From: Deltaproteobacteria bacterium UBA4427
GTDB taxonomy: Bacteria > Myxococcota_A > UBA9160 > UBA4427
NCBI GenBank assembly: GCA_002390675.1
Contig: DGPZ01000106.1
Span: 45,831-109,830, forward strand
Direction of reading: 5' to 3'
Length of the DNA stretch: 64,000 nt
The notes below the pieces were generated by a model. The model was given only the letters and a program-made list of their open reading frames with translations, was not told the origin of the DNA and made no database searches. A program made the translations under genes and the position numbers. Of the stretch, positions 36,428-46,081 are shown in pieces. Each line of letters begins with the position of its first letter. Position 1 is the first letter of the stretch.

Positions 36428-36710
36428 GGCATGCGGCTGACGGCCAGAGCTGAAGCCCCGCTATTGGGCGCCGATCGAGCGGATGGCGAGATGCGTGTCG
36501 TGGTCCCAAGTTATTGGAGATGTTCAGGTTTTCGATGTCGCGACAATTGTTGATCACTTAGGTGCGCTGGAGTTGGAAACATGTCCCGACGAGCGCCGAT
36601 TCCTCAAGGAAGTTGCGCAATCGGTCGAAATAGGGGCGGGCGCTGCCGTCAGACTACCGGTCAAGCAGGCTGGAAAACATGAGCAGGCTCAGGGGCTTCT
36701 GAGGGGCAGC

Positions 36711-37904
36711 ATGGATCTGAACGAGATTTTGAAGGTCGCCACCAAGGGTGGCGCTTCCGACATTCATCTGAAGTCGGGCTTACCCCCGATGTTCCGAGTG
36801 GACGGCGCATTGGTGCCTCTGAAGAACGGCGAGCGTGTGCTGCCCGACGAGCTTCAGAAGATTGCCTTCTCGATCATGAACCCTATCCAGCGCGCGCGCT
36901 TCGATGAAAACCGCGAATGCGATCTAGCCTACGGGATCCCTGGACTCGGCCGTTTTCGCGTCAATGTCTTTCAGCAGCGCGGCACGGTGGGCATGGTCTT
37001 CCGAGTCATTCCCTTCGGCGTGAAGACGATCGACCAGCTTTACCTGCCTAAGGTGATCGAGAAGATCTCCCGGGAACAACGCGGACTCGTCCTGGTGACG
37101 GGAACTACGGGCTCGGGTAAGTCAACGACTCTTGCCGCAATGATCGAACATATCAACGCCGAACGAACCAGCCACATCATGACGATCGAGGACCCGATTG
37201 AATTCCTCATACGTGACCGGCGCTCGATCGTGAATCAGCGAGAGATTGGCGTCGATACGCACACCTTCTCCGCCGCGCTCCGCGCCGCTTTGCGACAGGA
37301 TCCCGATGTGATTCTGGTAGGCGAAATGCGTGATTTCGAGACGATTGAAACTGCTTTGACGGCGGCTGAGACGGGCCATCTCGTGATGAGTACGCTGCAT
37401 ACTCTTGATGCGACGGAAACGATTAACCGCATCATCTCAGTCTTCCCGCCCTACCAGCAGAAGCAGGTGCGGTTGCAGCTTTCGACGATCATCAAGGCTG
37501 TGATTAGTCAAAGACTCGTTCCGCGAGCCGACGGCAAGGGCCGCGTTCCGGCGCTCGAGATATTGACCTCGACGGCGCTGACACGCGAGCTGATCGCCGA
37601 CAAGGATCGCACCAAGGAACTGCCCGCACATATAGCCAAGGGACATTCGACCTACGGTATGCAGACCTTCGATCAGTCATTGATGAGCCACGTGAGGTCG
37701 GGCCTTGTGTCCTACGACGAGGCGCTCAAGCACGTGTCGAATCCCGACGACTTTGCGCTGCGCTTTCGCGGTATCGCTTCGACCTCGGACTCCGAATGGA
37801 ACGAGTTCTCGGACGACGGCGGTAATGCGGAAGATCAGAAGCCGGAGAACGATGGCGTCGACGGCCTGATGGACGACGACGATTTCAATATCGACCGTTT
37901 CTAG
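36711..37904 (+). CDS. pilT: Type IV pilus retraction ATPase PilT
   Basis: Hexameric cytoplasmic ATPase that powers pilus retraction and twitching motility. 397 residues from ATG 36711; the frame extends to 36483, but that part is not family-like. The N-terminal DLNEILKVATKGGASDIHLK is typical. Walker A is GTTGSGKSTT (about 130-139), followed by the Asp box IMTIEDPIEF, Walker B QDPDVILVGEMRD, and the His box HLVMSTLHTLDA. The last ~40 residues are an acidic extension (DDGGNAEDQKPEND...DDDD) not usual for PilT. No other pil genes are nearby. Confidence 0.95.
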   Translation: MDLNEILKVATKGGASDIHLKSGLPPMFRVDGALVPLKNGERVLPDELQKIAFSIMNPIQRARFDENRECDLAYGIPGLGRFRVNVFQQRGTVGMVFRVIPFGVKTIDQLYLPKVIEKISREQRGLVLVTGTTGSGKSTTLAAMIEHINAERTSHIMTIEDPIEFLIRDRRSIVNQREIGVDTHTFSAALRAALRQDPDVILVGEMRDFETIETALTAAETGHLVMSTLHTLDATETINRIISVFPPYQQKQVRLQLSTIIKAVISQRLVPRADGKGRVPALEILTSTALTRELIADKDRTKELPAHIAKGHSTYGMQTFDQSLMSHVRSGLVSYDEALKHVSNPDDFALRFRGIASTSDSEWNEFSDDGGNAEDQKPENDGVDGLMDDDDFNIDRF

Positions 37905-37999
37905 CGCCTGCCTCTAAGCTGACCGAGCCAGCACAGGATTGGCCCCGTTTTTTCCGAGGGCCAGCCTTGCCACTTCGCTTGAAGGGGTGAAGCTCGGCG

Positions 38000-38306
38000 A
38001 TGCCCGAGGACAAGCCCCAAGACGCCAGATGCGCCGAAGACGCGGGGCAAGCGGATCAAGTGGGAAGAAGGTGACCTTTGGAAGCTTGGGCTTCCGATTA
38101 CGGCGCTTGGCTTCTTGGGCTTTGCGCTCGCTTACCCCTTTGTGAACCCCGCGCCTCCTGCACGAATCGTGATGGCGACGGGTGAAGCAGGCGGAGCGTA
38201 TGCGCGCTTCCGTGAGGCCCCAGCGTCTTGTGGAGAGGAGCTTTACCAGCCCCGGTTGCACGTCGAATTCGTCCAAGGGCAACCTGCGGAGCGGCGATTG
38301 AGGTAA
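38000..38306 (+). pseudogene. Truncated TAXI-family TRAP transporter substrate-binding protein
   Basis: An N-terminal fragment resembling TAXI solute receptors: a positively charged start, a signal/anchor helix (KLGLPITALGFLGFALAYPF), then RIVMATGEAGGAYARF, which matches the 'VMATGPEGGAYxxFG' opening of this family. ATG 38000 begins MPEDKPQDA, but a one-base shift near 38030 is needed to join the homologous frame. The frame stops after ~60 further residues; a full receptor has over 300. Clearly broken by frameshift and truncation. Confidence 0.5.
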
Positions 38307-38490
38307 TTCGCGGAGATGCCGTAGGAGCCGGACGAAGTGCCCGAATCCGTCGGAGCGGGGAACGATTAGAGCCGGGATTCCGGGAACCCGCTAGGAATCG
38401 AGTTTCCAGCGCGGCACCCGCTATATTCCGCGCGAAATCAGGTGCTTGCCTGTGGCCGACTAATTCACACAGCTGTTCGAGGTGTCCCCC

Positions 38491-41130
38491 ATGTCCCTCC
38501 CATCCCGGGAGATTAGAGAGACTTTTCTTAGCTACTTCGAGGAGCGTGGCCACCGCCGCGTTGCGAGCTCACCGCTCGTGCCGGAGTCCGATCCGACCTT
38601 GATGTTCGTGAATGCGGGCATGGTCCCCTTCAAGCGAGCCTTCCTCGGCGAAGAAACGCGCGACTATGTCCGCGCGACGAGCAGCCAAAAGTGCATGCGC
38701 GTCTCGGGTAAGCACAACGACCTCGAGAACGTGGGTCGCACTGCACGCCACCACACCTTCTTCGAGATGCTCGGCAACTTTTCATTTGGCGATTACTTCA
38801 AGGAAGAGGCGATCGAGCAGGCTTGGGGATTGCTGATCGAAGGCGTTGGTTTCAATCCAGACGACCTTTGTATCTCGGTATTCCAAGAGGACGACGAGGC
38901 CTACGACATCTGGAAGAACAAGATCGGGATTCCCGAGTCGAAGCTCTACCGCCTAGACGAGAAGGAAAATTTCTGGTCTATGGGCGATACCGGCCCCTGC
39001 GGTCCGTGTTCTGAGATTCACTTCGATTGGGGCGAACTCGCAGAGCACCCGAATGATGATCCGTCGAGTGAGACGGGTCGCTTCATGGAAATTTGGAACC
39101 TCGTCTTCATGCAGTTCAATCGGGATGCAAGTGGAGAAATGACGCCGCTCCCGAAGCCGTCGATTGATACCGGTGGCGGACTCGAACGTTGGGCGGGAGT
39201 ACTGCAAGGCAAGCGCTCGACCTGGGAGTCGGATTCGTTTACGCCGCTGATTACGCGTGCTGGCGAACTTACGAATATCATCCCTGGTGCGTCCGACGAG
39301 TCTGATGTCTCGCTTCGCGTTGTGGCAGATCATGCGCGTGCGCTTTCGTTTTTGATCGGTGATGGCATTCTGCCTAGCAACGCTGGGCGCGGCTACGTGC
39401 TTCGTCGCATCCTCAGGCGGGCCGCTCGGCACGGCAAGCTGCTCGGACAAGACACGCCCTTTATCCATTCGGTTGCAGACAAAGTCATCGATGAGATGGG
39501 AGAGGCATTTCCGGAGCTTCTCGACCGCCGTACTTACATCACGGACCGGATTCGCCGCGAAGAAGAGCGCTTCCTTGAAACGCTGACGAAGGGGATCGAT
39601 CTCCTCGACGGCGAGATCGACACGCTGAAGGCGAAAGGCCAGACGACGCTCCCTGGCGATACGATCTTTAAGCTCTACGACACTTTCGGATTTCCGGTTG
39701 ATCTCACGGCGGACATTCTTGTCGGTCACGGCATGGAGCTTGATCAGTCGGGCTTTGATGATGCGATGTCGGCCCAGAAGACTCGTGCCCGCGCCTCCTG
39801 GAAGGGAAGTGGCGATACGGCAGTTCAAGAGGTCTTCAGCCGGATTGGGAATGATGTCCAGACGACCTTTCGTGGCTATGAGGCGCTCGAATTCGAATCT
39901 CCCGTGACAGTCCTGTTGAAGGGCGGCGAGGCGATTGATTCCGCGCGCGAAGGGGACGAGATTGAATTGATCTTTACGGAGACGCCTTTCTACGCGGAGA
40001 GCGGCGGCCAGATGGGCGATCGCGGCACGATTTCGACGGAGACCGGTAAGGTAGAAGTGCGCGATGTGCAGAAGCCCGTTGCGGGACTCTTTGTGCACCA
40101 GGGTATTGTTGTTGAGGGCGAGGTTGCTGTCGATCAAGAGGCGCGCCTAGTCGTTGATGCGAATACGCGACAAGCGACAATTCGGAATCACACAGGTACG
40201 CATCTTTTGCATGCCTCTCTACGCGCGACGTTAGGTGATCAGGCCATGCAGAAGGGCTCCCTCGTGGGGCCGGCGCGCTTGCGTTTCGACTTCACTCACG
40301 ATTCGCCCCTCACGCAGGATGAGCTGGAGGAGATCGAAGACCGCGTGAACGAGATGATCGAATCGAATCAAGGCGGCGAGACTCGGGAAATGGATTATCC
40401 GTCGGCCATTAAGGCCGGAGCGATCGCGATTTTCGATGAGAAATATGGCGATCAGGTTCGAGTCGTTTCCTTCGGAGACTGCAGTACCGAGCTTTGCGGC
40501 GGCACACACGCCAGCGCAACAGGCGATATCGGCTTGCTCAAAATCGTGTCCGAGACAGGTATTGCTGCAGGCATTAGGCGCATCGAAGCGCTCACCGGAA
40601 TGGGCGCACTTCGCCATATCCGCGAACAGGAACGCCTTGCCACGGATGCCGCGGAACGGCTCAAGGTGCCTCTGGCTGAACTGCCGATCCGGGTGGGAAA
40701 GCTTCTTGAGGAACGGAAAGATGCGCAGAAGCAGATAGATGATCTTCGCGCCCGCAAGTCGGGTGGTGGAGGAAACGATCTATTCGCGACCGCTCGGCCG
40801 ATTGCGGCCTTTGAAGGCGCGCAGGCGATCGCGGGCATCGTGGAAGATGCGGACGCGAAGGCGATGCGCACCATGGTCGATGATTTCAGGAACCGCATCG
40901 GAAGCGGCGTCGTCTGTCTCGCGGCGGCCAACGGAGACAAGGCGCTTTTGGCAATCGGTGTGACAAAGGATTTGACAGATCGGCTGAAGGCTGGAGATTT
41001 GATCCGTGAAGTCGCGGGCGTCGTCGGCGGTGGCGGTGGAGGGCGACCCGACTTCGCTCAGGCCGGCGGCAAGGATCCGAGCAAGCTTGCAGAGGCGATC
41101 GCAAAGTTCAACGAATTGCTGGGCGACTGA
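38491..41130 (+). CDS. alaS: Alanine-tRNA ligase
   Basis: Charges tRNA-Ala and edits mis-charged Ser/Gly. 879 residues from ATG 38491 (GAGG nine bases upstream); GTG 38482 is a weaker alternative. The class II core has EIRETFLSYFEERGHRRV, TSSQKCMRVSGKHNDLENVG and SMGDTGPCGPCSEIHFD. The editing domain has zinc/tRNA motifs NHTGTHLLHASLRATLG and CSTELCGGTHASATGDIG. The C-terminal DHHA1-type domain ends in GGGGGGRPDFAQAGGKDPSK. The stop overlaps the ispG start (TGATG). Confidence 0.98.
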   Translation: MSLPSREIRETFLSYFEERGHRRVASSPLVPESDPTLMFVNAGMVPFKRAFLGEETRDYVRATSSQKCMRVSGKHNDLENVGRTARHHTFFEMLGNFSFGDYFKEEAIEQAWGLLIEGVGFNPDDLCISVFQEDDEAYDIWKNKIGIPESKLYRLDEKENFWSMGDTGPCGPCSEIHFDWGELAEHPNDDPSSETGRFMEIWNLVFMQFNRDASGEMTPLPKPSIDTGGGLERWAGVLQGKRSTWESDSFTPLITRAGELTNIIPGASDESDVSLRVVADHARALSFLIGDGILPSNAGRGYVLRRILRRAARHGKLLGQDTPFIHSVADKVIDEMGEAFPELLDRRTYITDRIRREEERFLETLTKGIDLLDGEIDTLKAKGQTTLPGDTIFKLYDTFGFPVDLTADILVGHGMELDQSGFDDAMSAQKTRARASWKGSGDTAVQEVFSRIGNDVQTTFRGYEALEFESPVTVLLKGGEAIDSAREGDEIELIFTETPFYAESGGQMGDRGTISTETGKVEVRDVQKPVAGLFVHQGIVVEGEVAVDQEARLVVDANTRQATIRNHTGTHLLHASLRATLGDQAMQKGSLVGPARLRFDFTHDSPLTQDELEEIEDRVNEMIESNQGGETREMDYPSAIKAGAIAIFDEKYGDQVRVVSFGDCSTELCGGTHASATGDIGLLKIVSETGIAAGIRRIEALTGMGALRHIREQERLATDAAERLKVPLAELPIRVGKLLEERKDAQKQIDDLRARKSGGGGNDLFATARPIAAFEGAQAIAGIVEDADAKAMRTMVDDFRNRIGSGVVCLAAANGDKALLAIGVTKDLTDRLKAGDLIREVAGVVGGGGGGRPDFAQAGGKDPSKLAEAIAKFNELLGD

Positions 41131-43220
41131 TGAGTCAGCTCGGGCCCGTCCCTGGAATCGGCGACTACTTTCGGCCCGTTCGTCGCCGGACGCGTGTGGT
41201 TCATGTGGGCGACGTAGCGATTGGAGGGGACCATCCCGTTCGCATCCAGTCGATGACCAACACGGATACTATGGATACCGCGGCGACGGTTGAGCAGGCC
41301 ATTCGTCTCGCGGACGTTGGCTGCGAAATCGTACGCGTGACAGCGCCGTCGATTCGTGACGCGGAGAACCTACGCATGATTCGTGCGGGGCTGCGTGCCC
41401 GTGGCTGCGAAGTTCCTTTGGTTGCGGATATTCACTTCACGCCTAACGCAGCGATGATCGCTGCTAATGTGGTCGAGAAGGTTCGGATCAATCCGGGGAA
41501 CTACGCGGATAAGAAGAAATTCGAAGTTCGCGACTATGACGATTCTCAGTATGAGGCGGAGATCGATCGGGTTCATGAGCGGTTTCGCCCCCTTGTGAAA
41601 CGCTGCCGTGAGAACGGCGTCGCAATGCGAATCGGCACGAATCATGGTTCGTTGTCCGATCGCATCATGAACCGCTTCGGGGATACCGCCGAGGGAATGG
41701 TCGAGAGCGCTCTCGAATTTCTCGATGTCTGCGAGGAAGAGAGCTATTTCGACGTCATCTTTTCGATGAAGGCGTCGAATACGCAGGTCGCTATTCAGGC
41801 CTATCGGCTTTTGGCAGCGCGGCTGGAAGCGCGCGCCCCCGGCGAGCCTTCCTACCCGTTTCACGTTGGAGTGACTGAAGCAGGCGACTCCGAAGATGGC
41901 CGGATCAAGAGCGCAATTGGCATTGGCTCGTTGCTGGAAGATGGGCTCGGGGACACTATCCGCGTCTCCCTTACTGAGGATCCGGTTCGCGAGGTTCCTG
42001 TCGCTCGAGGGATCGCTGCTCGGGCCGCAAGCGCAAGCCTCGTTCGAGCTGCACACAACGAAACGATCGACGTCGCATCGCCGCCGTTCGCTAATTTTTT
42101 CGCCCACGCGCGACGCGCGACCGATCCGTTGAACTGGCAGGGCCTTCAGGCGGGTGGAGAGGAGCCGGTTCGGGTTGAAGTCGAGGTGGCGGATGCTCTG
42201 GTGGATCCACCGGGCGCCGCGGCTCGGCTCGCAATGGATCTCTCGGGTCTCCGCGATATCGAATGCGAGTCTCTGTTAGTGGACGGAGGATCGGGGGATC
42301 CGAACGCGCTAGGCATTTTTCGAGAAGAGCTCACCTCTCTCGGCGTTGTGTTGCCGATTTCGCTTCGCGTCTCGCTCAGCACTTCCGAATGGGCTTCGGC
42401 CGTCTTGAGCGGGGTCGGTCGAGTAGTGTGCACCCTGAACGGAGCTTCTTCTGCATCGGATGATGCCTTGAGGGTCTTTGCGATAGAGGCTCTCGGACGA
42501 GGGATTCCAGTCGAATGGGAACTGGATTGCAAAGACGCCGAGATCCCAGGATGGGTGGCCAAGCTAGCCGTGCTCCCGGTCGGATCCTCCCCCGCCGCCC
42601 TGAGCCTTTTTGAGACGGCCTCGTTACACGACTACAGAGTGCTCGTCTCGGCCCTCGGAGATCATGGTTTCGAACGCACGCCGATCGTCCTGCGTCAGGC
42701 AGTGCCCAAGTCCCCGGCCATTGCGAGTGGGATTGATGTTTCTGGCGTGCCTGAATCGGCTTTGCTCGATGCTTCCGTGCGACTAGGGGGCCTGTTATGT
42801 GATGGTATCGGAGACATCGTCTCGCTTCGCTCGGAAGTCGGCGCCGCGTCCGTTGTCGATCTGGCGTACCGCGTGCTGCAAGGCGCCCGCCAGCGCGCAA
42901 CCCGCACCGAGTACATCTCGTGTCCCTCATGCGGCCGAACACTTTTCGACCTCGAAGAGATCACTGCACGGATCAAGGCGAAAACGGATCATCTGCGAGG
43001 TGTCAAAATCGCGGTGATGGGCTGCATTGTGAACGGTCCCGGCGAGATGGCGGACGCAGATTTCGGCTACGTCGGTTCCGGTGTGGGGCAGGTCACGCTC
43101 TACGTTGGGCAAGAAGTTGTCGCACGAGCCGTTCCCGAGGCATACGCGACAGATCGTCTCGTGGATCTCATTCGCGAGCATGGCGCCTGGGTCGAACCCG
43201 GCGAGACCGACGTCGCTTAG
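41130..43220 (+). CDS. ispG: 4-hydroxy-3-methylbut-2-enyl diphosphate synthase, large three-domain form
   Basis: Fe-S enzyme of the MEP isoprenoid pathway, converting MEcPP to HMBPP. 696 residues, versus about 370 in the E. coli type: a ~250-residue insert (about 290-590) separates the two catalytic domains, as in the plant, chlamydial and Bacteroidetes form. The N-terminal TIM barrel has VRIQSMTNTDTMDTAATVEQ, VPLVADIHFTPNAAMIAA and VRINPGNYADKK. The C-terminal domain has the 4Fe-4S cysteines in CPSCGRTLFD and MGCIVNGPGEMADADFGYVG with the conserved Glu. Coupled to alaS by a TGATG overlap. Confidence 0.95.
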   Translation: MSQLGPVPGIGDYFRPVRRRTRVVHVGDVAIGGDHPVRIQSMTNTDTMDTAATVEQAIRLADVGCEIVRVTAPSIRDAENLRMIRAGLRARGCEVPLVADIHFTPNAAMIAANVVEKVRINPGNYADKKKFEVRDYDDSQYEAEIDRVHERFRPLVKRCRENGVAMRIGTNHGSLSDRIMNRFGDTAEGMVESALEFLDVCEEESYFDVIFSMKASNTQVAIQAYRLLAARLEARAPGEPSYPFHVGVTEAGDSEDGRIKSAIGIGSLLEDGLGDTIRVSLTEDPVREVPVARGIAARAASASLVRAAHNETIDVASPPFANFFAHARRATDPLNWQGLQAGGEEPVRVEVEVADALVDPPGAAARLAMDLSGLRDIECESLLVDGGSGDPNALGIFREELTSLGVVLPISLRVSLSTSEWASAVLSGVGRVVCTLNGASSASDDALRVFAIEALGRGIPVEWELDCKDAEIPGWVAKLAVLPVGSSPAALSLFETASLHDYRVLVSALGDHGFERTPIVLRQAVPKSPAIASGIDVSGVPESALLDASVRLGGLLCDGIGDIVSLRSEVGAASVVDLAYRVLQGARQRATRTEYISCPSCGRTLFDLEEITARIKAKTDHLRGVKIAVMGCIVNGPGEMADADFGYVGSGVGQVTLYVGQEVVARAVPEAYATDRLVDLIREHGAWVEPGETDVA

Positions 43221-43262
43221 TAGGCGGCGCGTCTGCTTTGGCGGCGGCCGGGTTGCCCGGTA

Positions 43263-43796
43263 TTAGTCCCTGAACCACTTGCTGGGCGAGGTGACGGAGG
43301 GAACGCGGCCTTCTAGGTCTTCGAGGCTGCTGCCCTGGGCGCTGCTCCACTCTTCAACGATTTCGACGCTGAGCGCGCCTTCGGTGGCGGGGTGATCCGG
43401 TCCGACGAGCCAAAGTGCGATTAACACGAGCACCGCGGCAATGATCGATCCCTCCGCGAGGCCAAGTGCGCCGCCTCCCGCGCGGTCTGCCCATCCGAGG
43501 CCCGCGAACTGGACGCCGAGCTTCATCAGCTTCGCGGCGACTCCGCAGGCGAGGATCGTGGCCATCACGAGCAGAACACCTGCGATCCAGACAGCCGTCC
43601 TTCCGGTGATTTCACCGTTGGTCAACTCGGTGAGCTGAATCGTCAACGGGTCGACGAAGAGCCTCGTCACGATCGTGCAAATTCCGATCGCGGCAAGTGA
43701 GAGGCCCTCTCGCACCAGCCCAATAAAGAGCCCGCGGATGAGGGCTGCGAAGATCACAGTGCCCGTAATTATATCCATCAGAGGAAGGTCGCTCAT
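43263..43796 (-). CDS. cvpA: CvpA family membrane protein
   Basis: Small inner-membrane protein of the colicin V production family, 177 residues with about four hydrophobic helices (e.g. IITGTVIFAALIRGLFIGLV; VWIAGVLLVMATILACGVAA; GSIIAAVLVLIALWLVG). DRAGGGALGLAEG matches the family's 'D(R/K)xxGxxxGxxxG' motif. The ~40-residue C-terminal tail is soluble. Function unclear even in model species. Overlaps the stop of the TPR gene by four bases; last gene of a leftward bamD-TPR-cvpA series. Confidence 0.88.
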   Translation of the reverse strand: MSDLPLMDIITGTVIFAALIRGLFIGLVREGLSLAAIGICTIVTRLFVDPLTIQLTELTNGEITGRTAVWIAGVLLVMATILACGVAAKLMKLGVQFAGLGWADRAGGGALGLAEGSIIAAVLVLIALWLVGPDHPATEGALSVEIVEEWSSAQGSSLEDLEGRVPSVTSPSKWFRD

Positions 43797-44851
43797 TTGT
43801 CGCGGCCGCTCGCGAGGTCGGTGGTCTTCCAGCCGCCAGAGGAATCGGAGCTGTCCTTGCGCGGCTGCTGCGGGGACTCCGGGGCGGAAACGTTGCTAGG
43901 CAATGAAGCGGCTACGTCGGAGAATGAGAGATCCGCTTCGGCGTCTTTGTTTGGGGCGCCGAAGCCGGAATTCGAGGGGGCTACCGGGGCGCGCCGAGTC
44001 CCACGCACGAGGCGCATATACATCCGGGCTTCATCGCGATTCGGATCTTTCTCGAGAACCGAGTCCCATTCCCTGACGGCTTCCGGCGTTCGGCCCATCG
44101 TGTAGTACGTTAGGCCGAGTTGAACCTGGCTATTGAGTAGCGAGGGCTGTAGCCTGAGGATGCGCTGAAGTTCCTGAATGGCTTGAGCGGGCAGTCCGGC
44201 CTCGCGAAGCGTGATCGCGAGGCGATGCCGGATATCGTGAAAGGTCGGACAGCGTTCGAGTGCGCCGCGGTACTGCGCAATCGCATCTCGTCTTTCTCCG
44301 GCTTCGACCAACGCATCGGCAAGCAGAGCTTGTTGGTTTGCTAGTTTGCCACGCGTTGTCGGATCGAGGCCCGCCGCCGAAGGGCGGGAGAGCTGGCTTG
44401 CGCGCTCGGCGTAGCCCTGAGACCGATCGAATTCACCGCGGCGTTCGTGCAAACTGGCCAAGGCGAGGAGTGCCTCCACGTAGGAGGGATTGATTCGAAT
44501 CGATTCGCGTAGCTCTGTGAGTGCGCCCTCGAGCTCGCCGAGTCGTTCCTGAATCATGCCGATCATGTAGTGGACGTCCGCATAACGAACGCCATGAGCG
44601 ACAAGCCGGCGCAGGCTAGTAAGCGCTTGCTCATCATCGCCGCAGGCAAACGCGCGTCGGCCGTGCAACAGGATTTCACGATTACTCGCGACGTCGCCGA
44701 GCTGAATTTGCTGCCCGACTTGGACTTCTAGCCCTATGTCCGTTTTTGAATCAGCAGCCTTTGAGTCCGTAACCTTGTCCGTTGACACGGCCTTGTGAGA
44801 CGACGCGTGGGCGTCGCTTCGAATGATTGATTGGCTCGGTCCCTGATCCAT
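43793..44851 (-). CDS. Tetratricopeptide repeat protein
   Basis: 352 residues. After a ~60-residue low-complexity N-terminus come several TPR units, for example ADVHYMIGMIQERLGELEGA, YVEALLALASLHERRGEFDR, HDIRHRLAITLREAGLPAQA and NSQVQLGLTYYTMGRTPEAV, spanning about residues 65-290. The C-terminal ~55 residues are Ser/Pro-rich and disordered. No signal peptide or membrane helix, so a cytosolic scaffold is likely. It lies between bamD and cvpA on the same strand and overlaps cvpA by four bases. Partner unknown. Confidence 0.82.
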   Translation of the reverse strand: MDQGPSQSIIRSDAHASSHKAVSTDKVTDSKAADSKTDIGLEVQVGQQIQLGDVASNREILLHGRRAFACGDDEQALTSLRRLVAHGVRYADVHYMIGMIQERLGELEGALTELRESIRINPSYVEALLALASLHERRGEFDRSQGYAERASQLSRPSAAGLDPTTRGKLANQQALLADALVEAGERRDAIAQYRGALERCPTFHDIRHRLAITLREAGLPAQAIQELQRILRLQPSLLNSQVQLGLTYYTMGRTPEAVREWDSVLEKDPNRDEARMYMRLVRGTRRAPVAPSNSGFGAPNKDAEADLSFSDVAASLPSNVSAPESPQQPRKDSSDSSGGWKTTDLASGRDK

Positions 44852-45002
44852 CGTATCCCCCCGGAAACGCTGCGATCTTCACGTTGAACGCGCCTCAGGA
44901 TGACATTTCGTCCAGCATGCGTCGAGGGCAAGGCAGTCCGGGATGCCAATGAAATCGCGTTGCTCCCCCAATCTGGAGCGAGAAGCCAGGCTATTCGGCT
45001 CG

Positions 45003-45794
45003 CTATTCGGCTTGGGCGATCCTGGCACGGGCGCGCTCGGCGGACGAAGAATCTGCGTAGTTTTCGACTACCACGTGGTAGAGCCGGAGAGCCTCGTCTT
45101 TCAGGCGCATATTTTCGAGGCAGACACCGAGTCGGTAGAGCGCTCGGGAGTCGAGGCCGAGCCCGGGATATTCGTCGAGTACCCGGCGGTAGCGAGCGGC
45201 GGCAGATTGCCAGTGGGTGCGGTCGAGATAGAAGTCAGCGATGTGCAGCATGTTGCGCGCGAGACGAGTTCGGAGCCTTACCAAGATCTCTTCGCCTTCT
45301 CGGGTTTCTTCGGCGTAGGGATGTTCTCGGATCAGTTTCTCAAGGGAGGCGCTGGCCTCAAACGTCGAGCTTTGATCGCGGTCCACAGACTCGATCTGGT
45401 TGTAGTGGCATTTGGCCGCGCGGAGCAGCGTATAGGCAACCTTGGGATGCTGTGGATGGAGGTCTGCGAAGTCCTGGTAGTAGGCGAGGGCTTCCTCGTA
45501 TCGCTCATCATCGAAGTAGGCGTCGGCAATTTTTAGCTGCGCCTTCTGCTCGTATTCGGAATAGGGGTAGTTATCGACGATGGCCTGGAAGCTCTCGATC
45601 GCCGCGTCGTAATTGATAAAAGCGAAGAGCCAAAGGATCTTGCGGCCCTTCAGCGTCTCCATCCCGTCGGCGTAGAGCTCCTCCGCGGGCTTAGCGTCCT
45701 CGAATACAGCGGTATTCGACGCGCATCCGGCCGCAAAGAGCAGCGCGAGGGCAAGCAGAACAAGCCGAGTCGGTTGTTGGCGGGGCGAGGGCAT
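45003..45794 (-). CDS. bamD: Outer-membrane assembly lipoprotein BamD
   Basis: Essential lipoprotein of the BAM complex that folds beta-barrel proteins into the outer membrane. 263 residues from ATG 45794. Signal peptide LVLLALALLFAAGC with lipobox AAGC and lipidated Cys24. TPR-type repeats follow: FQAIVDNYPYSEYEQKAQLK, FDDERYEEALAYYQDFADLH and YRRVLDEYPGLGLDSRALYR. The internal VAYTLLRAAKCHYNQIESVD with DRDQS is typical of BamD. It shows the host has an outer membrane. A 151-base gap separates it from the TPR gene. Confidence 0.92.
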   Translation of the reverse strand: MPSPRQQPTRLVLLALALLFAAGCASNTAVFEDAKPAEELYADGMETLKGRKILWLFAFINYDAAIESFQAIVDNYPYSEYEQKAQLKIADAYFDDERYEEALAYYQDFADLHPQHPKVAYTLLRAAKCHYNQIESVDRDQSSTFEASASLEKLIREHPYAEETREGEEILVRLRTRLARNMLHIADFYLDRTHWQSAAARYRRVLDEYPGLGLDSRALYRLGVCLENMRLKDEALRLYHVVVENYADSSSAERARARIAQAE

Positions 45795-46081
45795 CGACGT
45801 CGAAAAATTGAGTGGCAATGAATTCTCCGAGGCGCACGCTATCGGCGAGGGCGGGTTCAGTCAATTTGAAGCCGGAGGCATGCGGCAGGTTCCGTGAGAG
45901 CCTGCTAGCCTCCGCCGCCGCAGCGGCACCGACGACTCTCGGATCACTCCAGGAATCGGGTTGCCGTGCCGGTGTCTCGATCGGCGATTTGTCGACTCGG
46001 TCGAGGCCGACCCCACTTGGTTTATGGTTTAGTGCGGGACCCCAACCCGCCCCATCACGCAAAGTATCGGAGAATATAGTC

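Noticed and set aside
36483..36710. Upstream extension of the pilT frame
   Set aside because: Lacks similarity to PilT and is not preceded by a good ribosome-binding site; homology starts at the ATG at 36711.
38953..40137. 394-codon open frame on the minus strand
   Set aside because: Fully antisense to alaS and without recognisable motifs.
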